Source of the DNA: Albula goreensis
Taxonomy: Eukaryota > Chordata > Actinopteri > Albuliformes > Albulidae
DNA: 64,000 nt
Reading direction: 5' to 3'
Assembly: GCA_022829145.1 (NCBI GenBank)
Contig: CM040748.1
Span: 4,048,501 to 4,112,500 of the forward strand
Shown piece by piece: positions 37,941 through 48,283 of this stretch (position 1 is its first letter; each line of letters begins with the position of its first letter). The notes beneath the pieces are model-generated. The model was not told the DNA's origin and made no database searches. It saw nothing but the letters and a program-made list of their open reading frames with translations. The translations under genes and the position numbers were made by a program.

Positions 37941-38490
37941 GTGCTTGCAGACACACTGATTAGCATTGTAACATACTTAAAGGGGCTCTTTTTGCTGCGC
38001 AGCAACTTTTTTTTTTACCCCCTTGTTTTCCTTTTTTCTCTCTCCTAACTGCAGTGCCAAGCATCTTTTCACTCACTGCAGATTAGGTCTGGCAACAGCT
38101 CCGCGAAGCTTTCTGGGGGTTTTCATCCACGCTTTCCCACTAAATCATAGCCTTCGGTGAGAGAAAGTGGGAAAGGATTTTCGGACAATATGATTTGCTT
38201 TCCCTCTGTCTGAAATAATGAACCGTACCTGCGGTTTCATCGCAGCTGACAGAAATGAAAAACCTTCAGCGCTCGTTCTGCCCGAATATTGACATTCACA
38301 GGCTGACCCTATCCCAGCATCCCTTTCAGCTGTCATCTAATTTCGTGCGCCGACACAATGGGTTACAAATGACTGTGTGCTTTCAGTTGACGTAATGTGT
38401 CTTCCCTCCTTTGACTAAGATAATAAATCTGGCACAATTTATTTCCAAGGTCAACGACTGCACTCATTAACACGAGAATTACACAGTGGG
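37941..38490. other. Possible conserved noncoding block with a 10-bp-stem inverted repeat
   Basis: CTTTCCCACT at 38132-38141 is exactly complementary to AGTGGGAAAG at 38166-38175 (24-nt loop). The surrounding 37941-38490 stretch has even composition and words such as AATAAATCTGGCACAATTTA. A poly-A run near 38498-38514 bounds it. Regulatory status is inferred only. Confidence 0.3.
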
Positions 38491-38604
38491 TTGTTTAAAA
38501 AAAAAAAAAAAAAAGATTTTATTACTTCAACCGTCAGACAGACCCACGGCTGCATGGTGAGAGCTTTTCACAGATCTGAGTAATCACCACTGAGAGGGTT
38601 TTAG

Positions 38605-38880
38605 ACCGGGGTGTCCAACCCTTGTCCTAGAGGGCCACAGTTTTTGCAGATTTTTTATTTACATTTTAAAATCTGAAACGTGTTCAGACCCAAGACACCA
38701 GGTGAGATAAGCAAACTGTGTAATCAACCATTTTAATTGATCAATTAAGTGCTGAGTAACAAGGTAAACCCTCTCAGATCCATGGAAAAGTGATGGTGAA
38801 TATTTAGTATAAATATCGATACAGTGGGCCAGCATTTTCATTCCAGCTCTGACACACAGCACAAAAATTGGGTACACATG
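38605..38880 (+). repeat. Dispersed repeat copy B (same family as 33895)
   Basis: It starts GGGGTGTCCAACCCTTG, followed by TCCTAGAGGGCCACAG, and includes ATTGATCAATTAAGTGCTGA near 38737. These are the same landmarks in the same order as at 33895-34110. A segment ending AGGGCCAGGGCTGAGAACC at 39502-39520 resembles the opposite end of such elements, so the full element might reach about 39530. That extension is uncertain. Confidence 0.5.
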
Positions 38881-40808
38881 GAAAATCAGTGACAGAGAGC
38901 GCTGTATGGGGTAGAGCAGTCCCGGTTATGCTTCAGACAGACCAGTCATCCAGCAGTCTCAGAAGTGATTCACAGGGCATGACATGCAATTTATAAACAC
39001 ATGGCTAGCCAATTAAACTGATAATATTGTAATGATTCAATCTCCACCAGCAGAATTCTCAAATAATGAATGATTGCAGTGTCACCTGTGCTCTTTTGAG
39101 AGCAGCATACATCAAGCCAAATTGCCTTACAATGAAGATGAAATTTTGTGTAGAGAGCTCAAAGCTTGCTTCTCCTTTATATAATGTGATATACATAACA
39201 TTTTCCTTATCTGGTCTGGTATGAGTCACTGCACTCCACACATATTCTACATCTCCCTGGAGTCTCTGAAACACTATTACAATTCAGCTTTTTTTGTGAT
39301 TTTATTCAGAATTGTGTAGCAGAATACCAGTGATTCAAAGTGATGTACAAAAGGGTGTCCTGTATTATAACAGGGTTAAGCATCATCACTCATTAGTAAT
39401 TAAGAGTCTAATTAAAACAATTACCCCATAGCAAACAGCTCTTTATTCTTCAGGAACTGCAAATAAGGTTGACATTAAAAGCAGCCTAACAGGGATATTG
39501 CAGGGCCAGGGCTGAGAACCACCCTGGTGAACAGACATTTTTATTTCAATATTTCTTATTAAATACTCCCCTGGGACAGAGCAAAGAGTATCTTTTTCCA
39601 CAAGCACTGATAACTTGAAGTAAAATGCTATCCTACATTGTGATGTAAAGAAAACATGCTGTCACAGGGCTAGAGAGGAATATTGATTATTGAGTATTGA
39701 TTATTCACTTATTATTTCCTTAATTGGCAATCAAGGAACATACGTGAGAATGAGTGGATCACTATAATTAGCCTAAGGTTGTGCGTTTGTCCTCAAAATA
39801 CACATCAATGAAGTGTTTTAATTGTGAGCACAGTTAGATACCGATTCCACACCAAAGAAGACAAGGCGATGCTTAGACGTTCAACTGTTAATGTCATATT
39901 TTGTTTCATGAATGAAACAGTTTGTGAAAGCACAGATTAATATAACACCTGTTCTGACTGTCGAATGAGGAGGTGGGAATTGGAAGTGTCTATGTGGGGA
40001 ATAAAAGTTGACAGACCGGGGTGACCCTGATTGAACAGGTGACAGCGTAAAGATGGCAAAGCTCTCAGAGAAAGAGGTAATCAAATCTTCCACGGCCGTT
40101 CGCCTGCTGTGTGCTGGACCCCGCGCTGACAGGATCTTACAGAGGGGCAGCAGATAAACCAGCATTTAATCCTGTATGGAGGAAAACAAGCTTCACCTTC
40201 GCTTTTCAAACCACTTGGGAAGAGTTATGGGAAATCATTTACAGGCTTTTGTTTTTGATGATTGTATAATCTATATTTTATATGATATAATTAATGCACA
40301 GTGTCCATCTTGTGATTTTTAGTTACATTGGTTTGTATTTTCATCCTAGTCAATGCATTGCATCATACTCTTTTAAACATTAAAAAAAAAATTGAAATGG
40401 CTGCAGCTCACTCACGTAAGGGTGCTTTTTGCCATTCCATCCTCACATCATTTGGCCTGATTTTATTTTAAATGAACTTTAAAAACAACTCTGTATTTAC
40501 CCCCTGCTGTGTATATGTCAAACTGATTCCAGTATGAAGTCCATCTGAATATGTATATTCCAATCTGCAGAGGTTTATTCTGTTAATGGCGCTATGATCA
40601 TGGAAAAAGAACTAAACCTTCATTGTTTTTTAAATCCACAGCTCTAAAGGACTGTCCAATATGTCTGGTTTTGCATAACTAACAACACAGGAAGGCTATT
40701 ACATATGCATTGGAAGTGGAGAGGGAATACAAATGAAAATGGAGGACCTTAAGCGTTAACGGCATGGTATGTGGATTAGCCTTTCCAGAACAGCTTCAAT
40801 CACTGGTG
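38881..40808. other. Unique DNA; possible far end of the 38605 repeat near 39500-39530
   Basis: No gene is supported. A small tandem wording (ATTGATTATTGAGT, then ATTGATTATTCAC) occurs near 39683-39706. Frames such as 39881-40165 on the minus strand have no recognised domain. Confidence 0.45.
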
Positions 40809-41420
40809 CAGGGCCCGACGGCACCGGACAAAAATGTAGAAATGATGTTCGGGTTCGGTTCGGGTTTGGTCACGTCAGCCAAACAATAACTAGGCAGTGA
40901 ACATTTGACTTTTGAACTACTAATTAGGATGGGCTAGCCTAGTTGACATGCTGCTCCAAGTTCTTTTTAGTGAAAATATTGTGTAAAAATCAATAAAAAT
41001 GATGGACCTACTGTCTGTGTTGGGCTACCTTCTGTTCAGTGCTGGGGTTTGTTTATTTATGTGACAACGCAACACAGGCTATTTCAGGTGGTTAATATTC
41101 ATAGGCTAAAGATGGAGGACGTCAAACAAAATTTGTCATCAGGGAAGTTTAAAACTACCGGAAACCATGCAGGGAAATCAACTGTACGTTTCGATTTAGT
41201 CATCAATGCAGGTAATAACCAAACGGTTGGTTATGCAAAATGTAAAACTTGTGGGGTTCTGGTGAGATATGACAGTGAGAAAACTGGGAGTTCTGCCTTG
41301 CAGCGACAGTGGACAGGGTAACACAAACTCAGTGCTTCAGCTTACATTAACTGTGTCGGACTCAGGTCGGGGTTGGACATAAACAGAATGCCTGTCGGGT
41401 TCGGGCCAGGCTCGGTTACT
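40809..41420 (+). mobile_element. hAT-type transposon relic with BED-finger exon
   Basis: The left end CAGGGCCCGACGG and a right part containing GTCGGGTTCGGGCCAGGC (from about 41396) are the GGGTCGGGTTCGG-style ends of fish hAT elements, in roughly inverted orientation. Between them is a frame with a BED-type zinc-finger half. No clear 8-bp target duplication is visible (CACTGGTG precedes the left end but is not found at the right), and no catalytic transposase domain remains. It is an internally deleted, inactive copy. Confidence 0.65.
41112..41321 (+). pseudogene. hAT transposase N-terminal BED zinc-finger fragment
   Basis: From ATG 41112 the frame reads MEDVKQNLSSGKFK and later AKCKTCGVLVRYDSEKTGSS. 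The SGKFK opening followed by a C-x2-C pair and a YDS-x-KTGSS-x-L segment is the usual N-terminus of hAT transposases with a BED finger. The His residues that should complete zinc binding after the Leu are absent (the frame reads LQRQWTG and then stops). The finger is therefore broken and the protein ends after about 69 codons. Upstream open sequence from 41049 lacks an ATG. Confidence 0.7.
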
Positions 41421-41580
41421 ATCGTCTCGGACTTTGGACAGAAATATGCGTGCAGAGTGAGAGCTTTAGCTCTAGCATTGGAGGAGGCTGCTGAACTCAG
41501 CTCATTATCAAAAGGCAGAATTAGCCACCGGGGTCACTCTGAAATATGACTCAGTCTGGGCTTTTACTGCTGAGGAGGTC
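41421..41580. other. Short spacer between two DNA-transposon relics
   Basis: It contains a small inverted repeat (AGAGCT-TT-AGCTCT near 41460-41473) and nothing else that I recognise. Confidence 0.4.
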
Positions 41581-41965
41581 TAGTGCTGTGTCTCAAAAGT
41601 GCGCTGCGCTCTATGTCTAGCTGTTTTTTGAGCGCGTAGTACATAGTGTGGTTAATGTTTGACGTGCACTATGCATTAGATAGCACAAGTATATGCGCTA
41701 ACAATGGTGGCAATCCGAAGTGTGGTTTGCACAGACACTATTGTCCCAGAATGCAAAGCGAAACGGAAAGGGAGGTGCCTCCTGCAGATCGAAAATTTCA
41801 AACAAAATGGTGGAATCATTAACACTGGCGATGCATTTCTGGACTGTAAAATACAATCAAGTGTGTTCATTCTTGTACACTAATGAAAGCATGCACTTTC
41901 TAGAATAGCACGCAGTGTATACACAACAGTGTGGAGTACGTAGTGCACTTTTGGGACACAGGGTA
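41581..41965. mobile_element. TIR element, probable MITE of hAT/PIF type
   Basis: CTGTGTCTCAAAAGTGC at 41586-41602 is complementary at 16 of 17 positions to 41945-41961. The CTGTGTCCCAAAAGTGC-type terminus followed by GCACTACGTACT-like words is common in fish MITEs (general knowledge). The element is about 380 bp and encodes nothing. Target duplications are not clear, so the superfamily is open. Confidence 0.7.
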
Positions 41966-42044
41966 TCTCGACCACATGCCCCACATATTGCCTCTTACCT
42001 GCAGTGAAACAATAATTTTTACCCTGAGATAAACAATAATTCAG

Positions 42045-42515
42045 GTCAGTGATGGCTGGTGAACTCAACGCAAGGAAGGAACAAAATTTACCTTTATAAC
42101 TATCATTACATTCAGCCAGTTCCCATCTATCCTCCTTGATTAACAATAAAACAAGCAATTCAGAGTAATCAACATCAATTGATGCCAACTGAGTAAATTG
42201 CTGTTCATTGCAAACTAATGTTTCATTTGTTGTATCCATTGATGTTTTTAACTTGTCAACAACTGTACTCTTCTTTCATTATCCAAAGTCATTATTGTTA
42301 CCTTAAAAGGATCTGCAAAAATTCTGCAGTTAAACATCACAGTGTTAAACTTTATTAAGAATTATGGTGACCATTCACTCTATTTACATCAGCTGTGTTG
42401 GCTACTCCATGGATAATTTGTTTTACTCTTAAGGAGGATAAATGGGAACAGGTTGAAAGTAATGATTTGTTTAAAGATAAAGTTTGTTCCTCCCCAGCCA
42501 GTGATTCTGATCGGT
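42045..42515. repeat. Long imperfect inverted repeat (foldback), arms about 140-160 bp
   Basis: The left arm at about 42045-42205 matches the reverse complement of the right arm at about 42375-42515. Long blocks agree: GTTCCCATCTATCCTCCTT at 42118-42136 faces AAGGAGGATAAATGGGAAC at 42431-42449, and CATTACATTCAGCC at 42105-42118 faces GGTTGAAAGTAATG at 42451-42464. The left arm has about 14 extra bases near 42061-42074. The intervening loop is about 170 bp. It may be a foldback transposon, or two copies of one repeat inserted head to head. No terminal motif or target duplication was recognised. Confidence 0.75.
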
Positions 42516-42955
42516 GCAATCACTACAGAAGAGCAAATATAACCTACCAGGTCAGGGGCAGGACTAGAGGTCCCCATAAACATGTCTGATAAAAGTATCC
42601 AATTTTCCCATTTATAAATCACATCTCAACAGGTCCCTAAAACAGCAGAAGATCAATAAACAACCAATAGTGATTTCCTCATATAGGTATTCTTATAATT
42701 AGCTCTACACATACATCAATGGGAATCGTGTGTATTGAACCGACTGTGCTATGCAAATGTGTTTGGGAGAAGTCCCATCGGGCTTGTAGTCACAGCATTT
42801 GTTAGTAATGTGACACAGTGGCAGGTGTGGCCACTGAGCCAGGTGGTGAGTGGAAGGAAACACAAACATATCACAGTGGGGTATGAAAGTTTTTGCAGAG
42901 TTGATATTTGGAAAACCTGATGATGTAACAGAAGCTCATGTGGGATGCTAGGACT
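42516..42955. other. Unique DNA, no gene seen
   Basis: Nothing was recognised before the tandem repeat. Confidence 0.45.
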
Positions 42956-43087
42956 GGGATTGGAGGTGACCAGTCACCACACATGCATGGGATCGGAGGT
43001 GACCAGTCACCACACATACATGGGATTGGAGGTGACCAGTCACCACACATACATGGGATCGGAGGTGACCAGTCACCACACATGCAT
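42956..43087. repeat. 33-bp tandem repeat, four copies
   Basis: Four units start at 42956, 42989, 43022 and 43055, each beginning GGGAT(T/C)GGAGGTGACC. They differ at two visible positions (T/C in GGATYGG and G/A in ACATRCAT), giving an alternating pattern. Each holds the inverted repeat GGTGAC-CA-GTCACC. The length is a multiple of three, so both strands show 11-residue repeats, but these frames lack any gene context. Confidence 0.96.
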
Positions 43088-45574
43088 TTGATTGGCTTTA
43101 TGATGTCCGACTATGATATTACAAATGTATATCAAATGACTCTGGCTATACAGAGTCTGGCACACCCCTATTCAGCAACATGATATTACTGTTGTTGAAT
43201 CGAATGCTCTTGACATTAACATTAGTCCATATGGATAAACAATGACGACTGAATACAATTGATTTGAGAACGGGTAAGGTCTATAAAGAAAACATATCAA
43301 TGGGATTGGTCATATAAAATAAGCAGCTAACTATAGCTGCCTATAGAATTACATTGCCTCCCATGTTAAACAGGGAGGGGGTTACAGAACGGATTTCGTG
43401 ATCTGGCTGATACATCATTCTGATGCCAGTCTGTTCAGGTAAAGGTGATTCGAGGACAACGGAATGGATCGTGCAGCTTAATATATTCCAGGTAACGGGG
43501 TACGTGATGTGGGTGCCTTAGCAGCGGCAGAGTCATCTTATTGAACGCGAGAGATGATTTTCAGATTGATAATTGATCAAAGGATAATGAAACGCGTGCA
43601 TAAAGGAAACAGTCCTTCTTTTATGACTACAAACGCTAGGACAGGGTTAATCAAGAAAAAATCCATCCACTCGTCATTTACTATGATATTTGCATTATCG
43701 CAACCTATCTGGTAAATTAGATTATTCTTGATAGATGCCATCTCGAACCTAATTAATTATGATTCTGATCACTCTTACACAATTAGAACAGGCAGTACTG
43801 GAAAACATTGCCCAATTATGTTACTGTAATATAACAGAAATGTAAGCAACTAAAATTCCCATTTGACAGATCTGAAATTCATTTTATATTTGAAACCCTT
43901 GATAAAATGTTTATCTAAGTGACAATACTGGGTTACAACAGTAGAGTTAAAGAATAACAATATTAGCCCAATTCATTAGAATGCAGCTGCAATGTGCTGT
44001 GAAACACTATTAATATTGTCCGACACAAACCATTTTTGTTGTAACCGCAAATAGATTGAAAATATAAAGAATAACTCATTACATTACAGGACACAATCAC
44101 AGAGTGTTTTTTTAATTCTAGTTATCCCTGCTTTAAAAATCACTGTGTAGCTGAATGGAAAATGTTTATTGGACGCAATTCAAAAATTACATTTCAGAAT
44201 TCAAAGCCTGCAAAAGACTGCCTGCAGGCTTCTTATGCAGCATGACTTTCAGTGAATAATTACAGTCGTGAATGATGGAAAGACTGTAATGATACACTTA
44301 AAGAAATGAAGATGCATGATTTATCATACTATAACTGATACATCCCTCACCTGGTGGCTCAACAGTGTCAACGCGGTCTCCGAGTATCCCGGAACGTGTG
44401 GCTTTACTATAACTAATGTGGATATATGAGTACTGCATTCGTAAATAGGGATGACAACAGATCTTATGACACTGGCATGCACATTGCTATTTCTTGCACT
44501 TGGTCCCTGTTTAACAGAGAGTGAAGGCAGGAGGGTAAAAGGGTTGCATACAGGTTGCTGTGAAAGATGGAGCAAGTGGAGGCTGAAATGAATAAGACTA
44601 TATGGGGAGATGTATTGACACATGGTGTAGCAGGATGAGTGGGAGGCAATTCTGTGTGTGTGTGTGTGGCAACAAGCCAGTGAAAATAAGGGACACCATG
44701 GAACTTTTCCCAGAAACATTTGCTTAAGTGCTTGAAGCTGAAATGAAAGGTCGATCTACCAGTCCTTTCTGACAAACGGCTGCCCATGCATTTGCAGGTA
44801 ATTTAGTCTGACTAGTTTACAATGAAAATACTTATCACCACAGCGTGAGCTGTTAGATCGATGATTCGATCAAAATAAATTCATAGCGTCAGTATCACTG
44901 GATGGATATAGCAGTGCCAGCTGACGGTAAAATGGAAAATGAAATGTATTTATTTGACAACGCTGACATCTGGAACCATCTAAAAGTTTGCCCGGTGTCT
45001 TCTGCTTTCCTCAACGCTGCATCTTTTCTGTTTTTGGTAAGAAGGTGGGTGTGCATTTGTCATGTGTTAATGTCATATCAACGTCAGGTCAGCGCTGGCG
45101 CTCGTGTCAAAAGTCTGACGGTCTGACGCTGTATCTGTTAGATGTTATTATGTTGTCAGCTGAAGCCGTTGGGAAAGGGCAGATGATAGGTTTTCCTTTG
45201 TTTCACCTCACCGCTCCCTTTGACCCGTGAGCGGAAACCTCAAATGAGTTTTACATCAAGTCTTTCAAGATGCTCACTGGCTTACTGAGTCACAATCTCA
45301 CAGGATGAATGCATTCATGCAAAAGAACCTTACATGGATTCTGTTGACAAGAAGTGAGTTAACAAACAACAGTATTTATGCTTAATTGATGAAGATATTT
45401 CAATGATTAGCATTGGTAAGTGTTGATCGACATGAGTATTAAGAAAAATACTGAAAAAAGCCTCTTTGACAGTTTTTTTTGGTCAAATGCCAGTGTATAT
45501 GTTTAAGCAAATGAAGACGCTGGCACCACTGTCATCTCTTACCCCTCCATCAGTCACCCATAGAACATTAGACT
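43088..45574. other. AT-rich unique DNA, short (TG)8 tract
   Basis: A short TG repeat lies at 44652-44668. Minus-strand frames of 107-131 codons at 44324-44787 overlap one another and have no recognised domain. No transposon was identified. Confidence 0.45.
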
Positions 45575-45700
45575 GTCTGAGGTCATAAAGGAAGTGTCTG
45601 AGGTCATAAAGGAAGTGTCTGAGGTCATAAAGGAGGTGTCTGAGGTCATAAAGGAAGTGTCTGAGGTCATAAAGGAAGTGTCTGAGGTCATAAAGGAAGT
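45575..45700. repeat. 21-bp tandem repeat, six copies, AGGTCA in each
   Basis: The unit GTCTGAGGTCATAAAGGAAGT is repeated exactly six times in phase. Only one substitution is visible (GGAGGT for GGAAGT in the third copy). Every unit contains AGGTCA, the nuclear-receptor half-site hexamer, spaced 21 bp apart (15-bp gaps). On the minus strand the array reads as a 7-residue repeat (FLYDLRH) inside a 165-codon frame. That frame is a consequence of the 21-bp length and is not called a gene. Confidence 0.96.
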
Positions 45701-45779
45701 GTCCACATCGCTGCTGTAATGGCTGCTTGTGTTTAATCAGTGCTACACTCTGCATATAAAGCATGTTGTTTTGTTTTGT

Positions 45780-46520
45780 ATTCATGCATTCCCTGTTGAG
45801 GCAGATTACTCCTGCTCCAAGTGAACTTTTAATTACTCTGAAACGGCTGAGGTGCCCAGCAGAAATGCCCAGAGCTAATAATCCTGGCTGCCACAGTGTT
45901 ATTACCTTGGTCAACACTCTTAATGAAACAAGCACTTTCATTTTAAACAATAACCTTTTTCCTGTGTTGGCCATACTCATCGAGCACTAAGCCTCTGTTT
46001 GGAAGACATTGTTCCTAACGTAATTATGGGATGGAAGCATCGCCCAGTGTGCTTGGTTCTTTGTTAATGATCCTACAACTGAGGTTAGGATTTGATTACT
46101 GCAGGATCCAGTTTGCTGCCATCGTATCCTTTTCTCTCAGCGTCCTGGTAGCATAATTCATCTGAGCACATGGAATGACCTGAATAATAGATCTCTTGCT
46201 TGTAATATATTACTTGTCTTCCTAAGCAGCAGTGGCGCTTTTTTACACTGCAGAAATGAAACCATACATTAGCCTCAGACTTATTAACAAGAATTAGCTC
46301 AACAGTTTAACAAGCATGATTGCTTTTCTCTGGGTGGAGATGAACTGGAACTCTCATTCTGGGGTTGCACAATTTAAGAAGCCTTAGTCAGTGAAAACTG
46401 CAAATGTGCACATTAATACAATTAGCTAAACAGAGAGCCATCAGCAGAGGTGTTATTAACACAGCTTGTCACAGTTTCTCAAGCTTACTCTTTTTAACAG
46501 TCCACATTTACAATGTACAC
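45780..46520. other. Possible conserved noncoding block
   Basis: About 740 bp with no simple repeats and many TAAT/ATTA-type cores, for example AGAGCTAATAATCC near 45871, AACGTAATTATGGG near 46017, AACAAGAATTAGCTCAAC near 46287 and TACAATTAGCTAAAC near 46417. This is the most enhancer-like texture in the window. It is an inference without alignment. Confidence 0.35.
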
Positions 46521-46579
46521 AATACAAACAGCCTCACACAGACTATCTGAACACTAACAGCTTGAGACTGCCATAGTAA

Positions 46580-46765
46580 TTAATTACTTACAGATATTTA
46601 GTTGACGCTGATTGGGCTAACCAGGGGGGCCAGACATGAGGGGTTCAGGGCCTTGCTCAGGGGCCAAAAACTGCTCTGACTGGATTGCAAGAAGACTGGG
46701 GCTTGACCCACCAACCATCAGGTTTCAGTCAAACTCCTTAGCCACTATGCTATAGGTTTCCAGCA
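46580..46765 (-). mobile_element. tRNA-derived SINE, degraded
   Basis: CAGATATTTAGTTGACGC near 46592 corresponds to a decayed L2-type tail in reverse. It is followed by GGCCTTGCTCAGGGGCC and then GGCTTGACCC at 46700-46709, whose reverse complement GGGTCAAGCC approximates the tRNA B box. CTCCTTAGCCACTATGCTAT completes the usual wording of reversed fish SINEs. It is the second minus-strand SINE in the window. Confidence 0.65.
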
Positions 46766-48256
46766 GTCCTAAGGAATGCGTCCATTGTGTAGAAAATTGT
46801 CACAGCACACACAGACTTTGTAATGCTTACTATATAGGTTGATGCTTATTATATAGTTTGAAATGAAGCAGTGATGACACCATTAGTTTTGCGCTGAAAC
46901 ACATTATCCTCTGCGTATTGGCCACTAAAGCAGGGGGACCACATTAGACAAATATACAGGGCTGGCGACCGATGGTCCTTCTGAATGGAGCAGGTTAGTT
47001 CCCTTCATTTGGCAATGAGCTGCAGCTGTTGTTCTCTTGCCTGTGTGCTGTGAATGACAATGGGGGAAGCTTTAAGCTCCACTTTTTTAAGGTCTCAGCC
47101 GCGGAAGACAAAATGAAGTGAAATAAGAGGCTGTGGAGTGAGAAAGGGCATGGGTTTAGCTGAAGGAGGGGGACAGCAATAAATGAAAGTAAACAGAAGA
47201 TGATGGCTGGATGTGGAAAACAGACCCGCCCAGCTGGTGCAGAAGGTAGTTCTTGGAAGCCACAGAGAAGCAAAAAAGTCAGAAAACACCCACAATTTAA
47301 CAACGATGAATCATTCACAAATATCTGCATCCAAGATGATCATGACCAACTTTAGTTAACTTACAAACAGTTGTTACTGACCAAGTTACTAGTTCAATTG
47401 GTAATATCTAATTATTATCTAACTAAAAAAAAACTTGATTAGAAAAGAAATGTCTGTATGTAATTTGGTATAAAATGTAATCTTCTTAGGTTTTCCGGTA
47501 TGTTAAAGCAAACCAAGTTTTCCAATACAGCAGAAAAACACTTGTCTAAGGAATCTGAGTCATACCTGTTCATCTGAACAAGACAGTACATTAAAAAATG
47601 GAGAGTGGGATGCTAGAAAAAGGGAAAACAGGATTTCTTGGGTTTATAAGAGCTAAAATAAAATTTTACTAGTAATTTTATTAGGATTTTTTTTTTCAAA
47701 ACTCCTCCTCCATTTTTTTAAGCTCCATGATTATTTTATCAAGTTGTACATTTTTTATTAGAAATAAAAGCTACCAATCCAAACAAGCAGTGCCAAATCC
47801 TCTTTTCCAGAGAGTTCCTTTGATGCACCTTCATGCACCCAGAGCTGTGCTTGGGGCTGCAGGAGGAGATTAAACCCATTGGCCAAGGTGCTCTGTGCTA
47901 CATTTCAGCAATGAAGCTTCAGAGGATGGGTTTTTTAAAAAAAAAAAGAAAGAAAGAACGAAAGAAAAAAACCTACATTCACTCAGTCTTCCCAGTCTGC
48001 TCTGTGACAGCTCCTTCTCTCCGCCTCCTACACCGTGTGCCTTCTCACCCCTGTTCCCTTACCGCATTTAATCAGCAAGTGCGCTGTGCATACATTATTC
48101 TGGGTGAGAGAAAAAAGGGAGTTACTTCACTTTTATTCTGTGGAGTGTTATAGATTAAACCCAGGCTGCCTTTTATCTTGTTATTTTAATAGAGCAACTA
48201 TCTATCAATTACCTTCAAGTGTTGCCTTTTTTTTTTTTTTTATTGTGAAGCGCTGT
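46766..48256. other. Unique DNA with A- and GA-rich tracts
   Basis: An A12 run followed by GAAA repeats lies at 47937-47970. Frames at 46995-47330 (minus) and 47833-48153 (plus) have no domain. A T-run near 48227-48241 precedes the TC repeat. Confidence 0.45.
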
Positions 48257-48283
48257 TGCTTCTCTCTCTCTCTCTCTCTCTCG
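48257..48283. repeat. (TC)n microsatellite
   Basis: About 13 TC units ending CTCGCTC. It is simple sequence. Confidence 0.9.

Noticed and set aside
38605-39530. A single complete 920-bp transposon joining the heads at 38605 and 39502-39530
   Set aside because: The two ends are only loosely complementary and no target duplication was seen, so only the left copy is annotated.
42073-42500. Similar peptides (KEDRWE.. and KEDKWE..) read from the two arms of the foldback, suggesting a coding origin
   Set aside because: In the aligned codons most differences fall at first and second positions and almost none at third positions. That is the opposite of protein-level constraint in this frame.
42956-43087. 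A regular repeat that could be a CRISPR array
   Set aside because: The units are contiguous 33-bp repeats without unique spacers, in a eukaryotic context.
45483-45980. A 165-codon minus-strand frame with seven-residue repeats
   Set aside because: The repeat part is the 21-bp array read in frame. The flanking parts have no domain or splice support.
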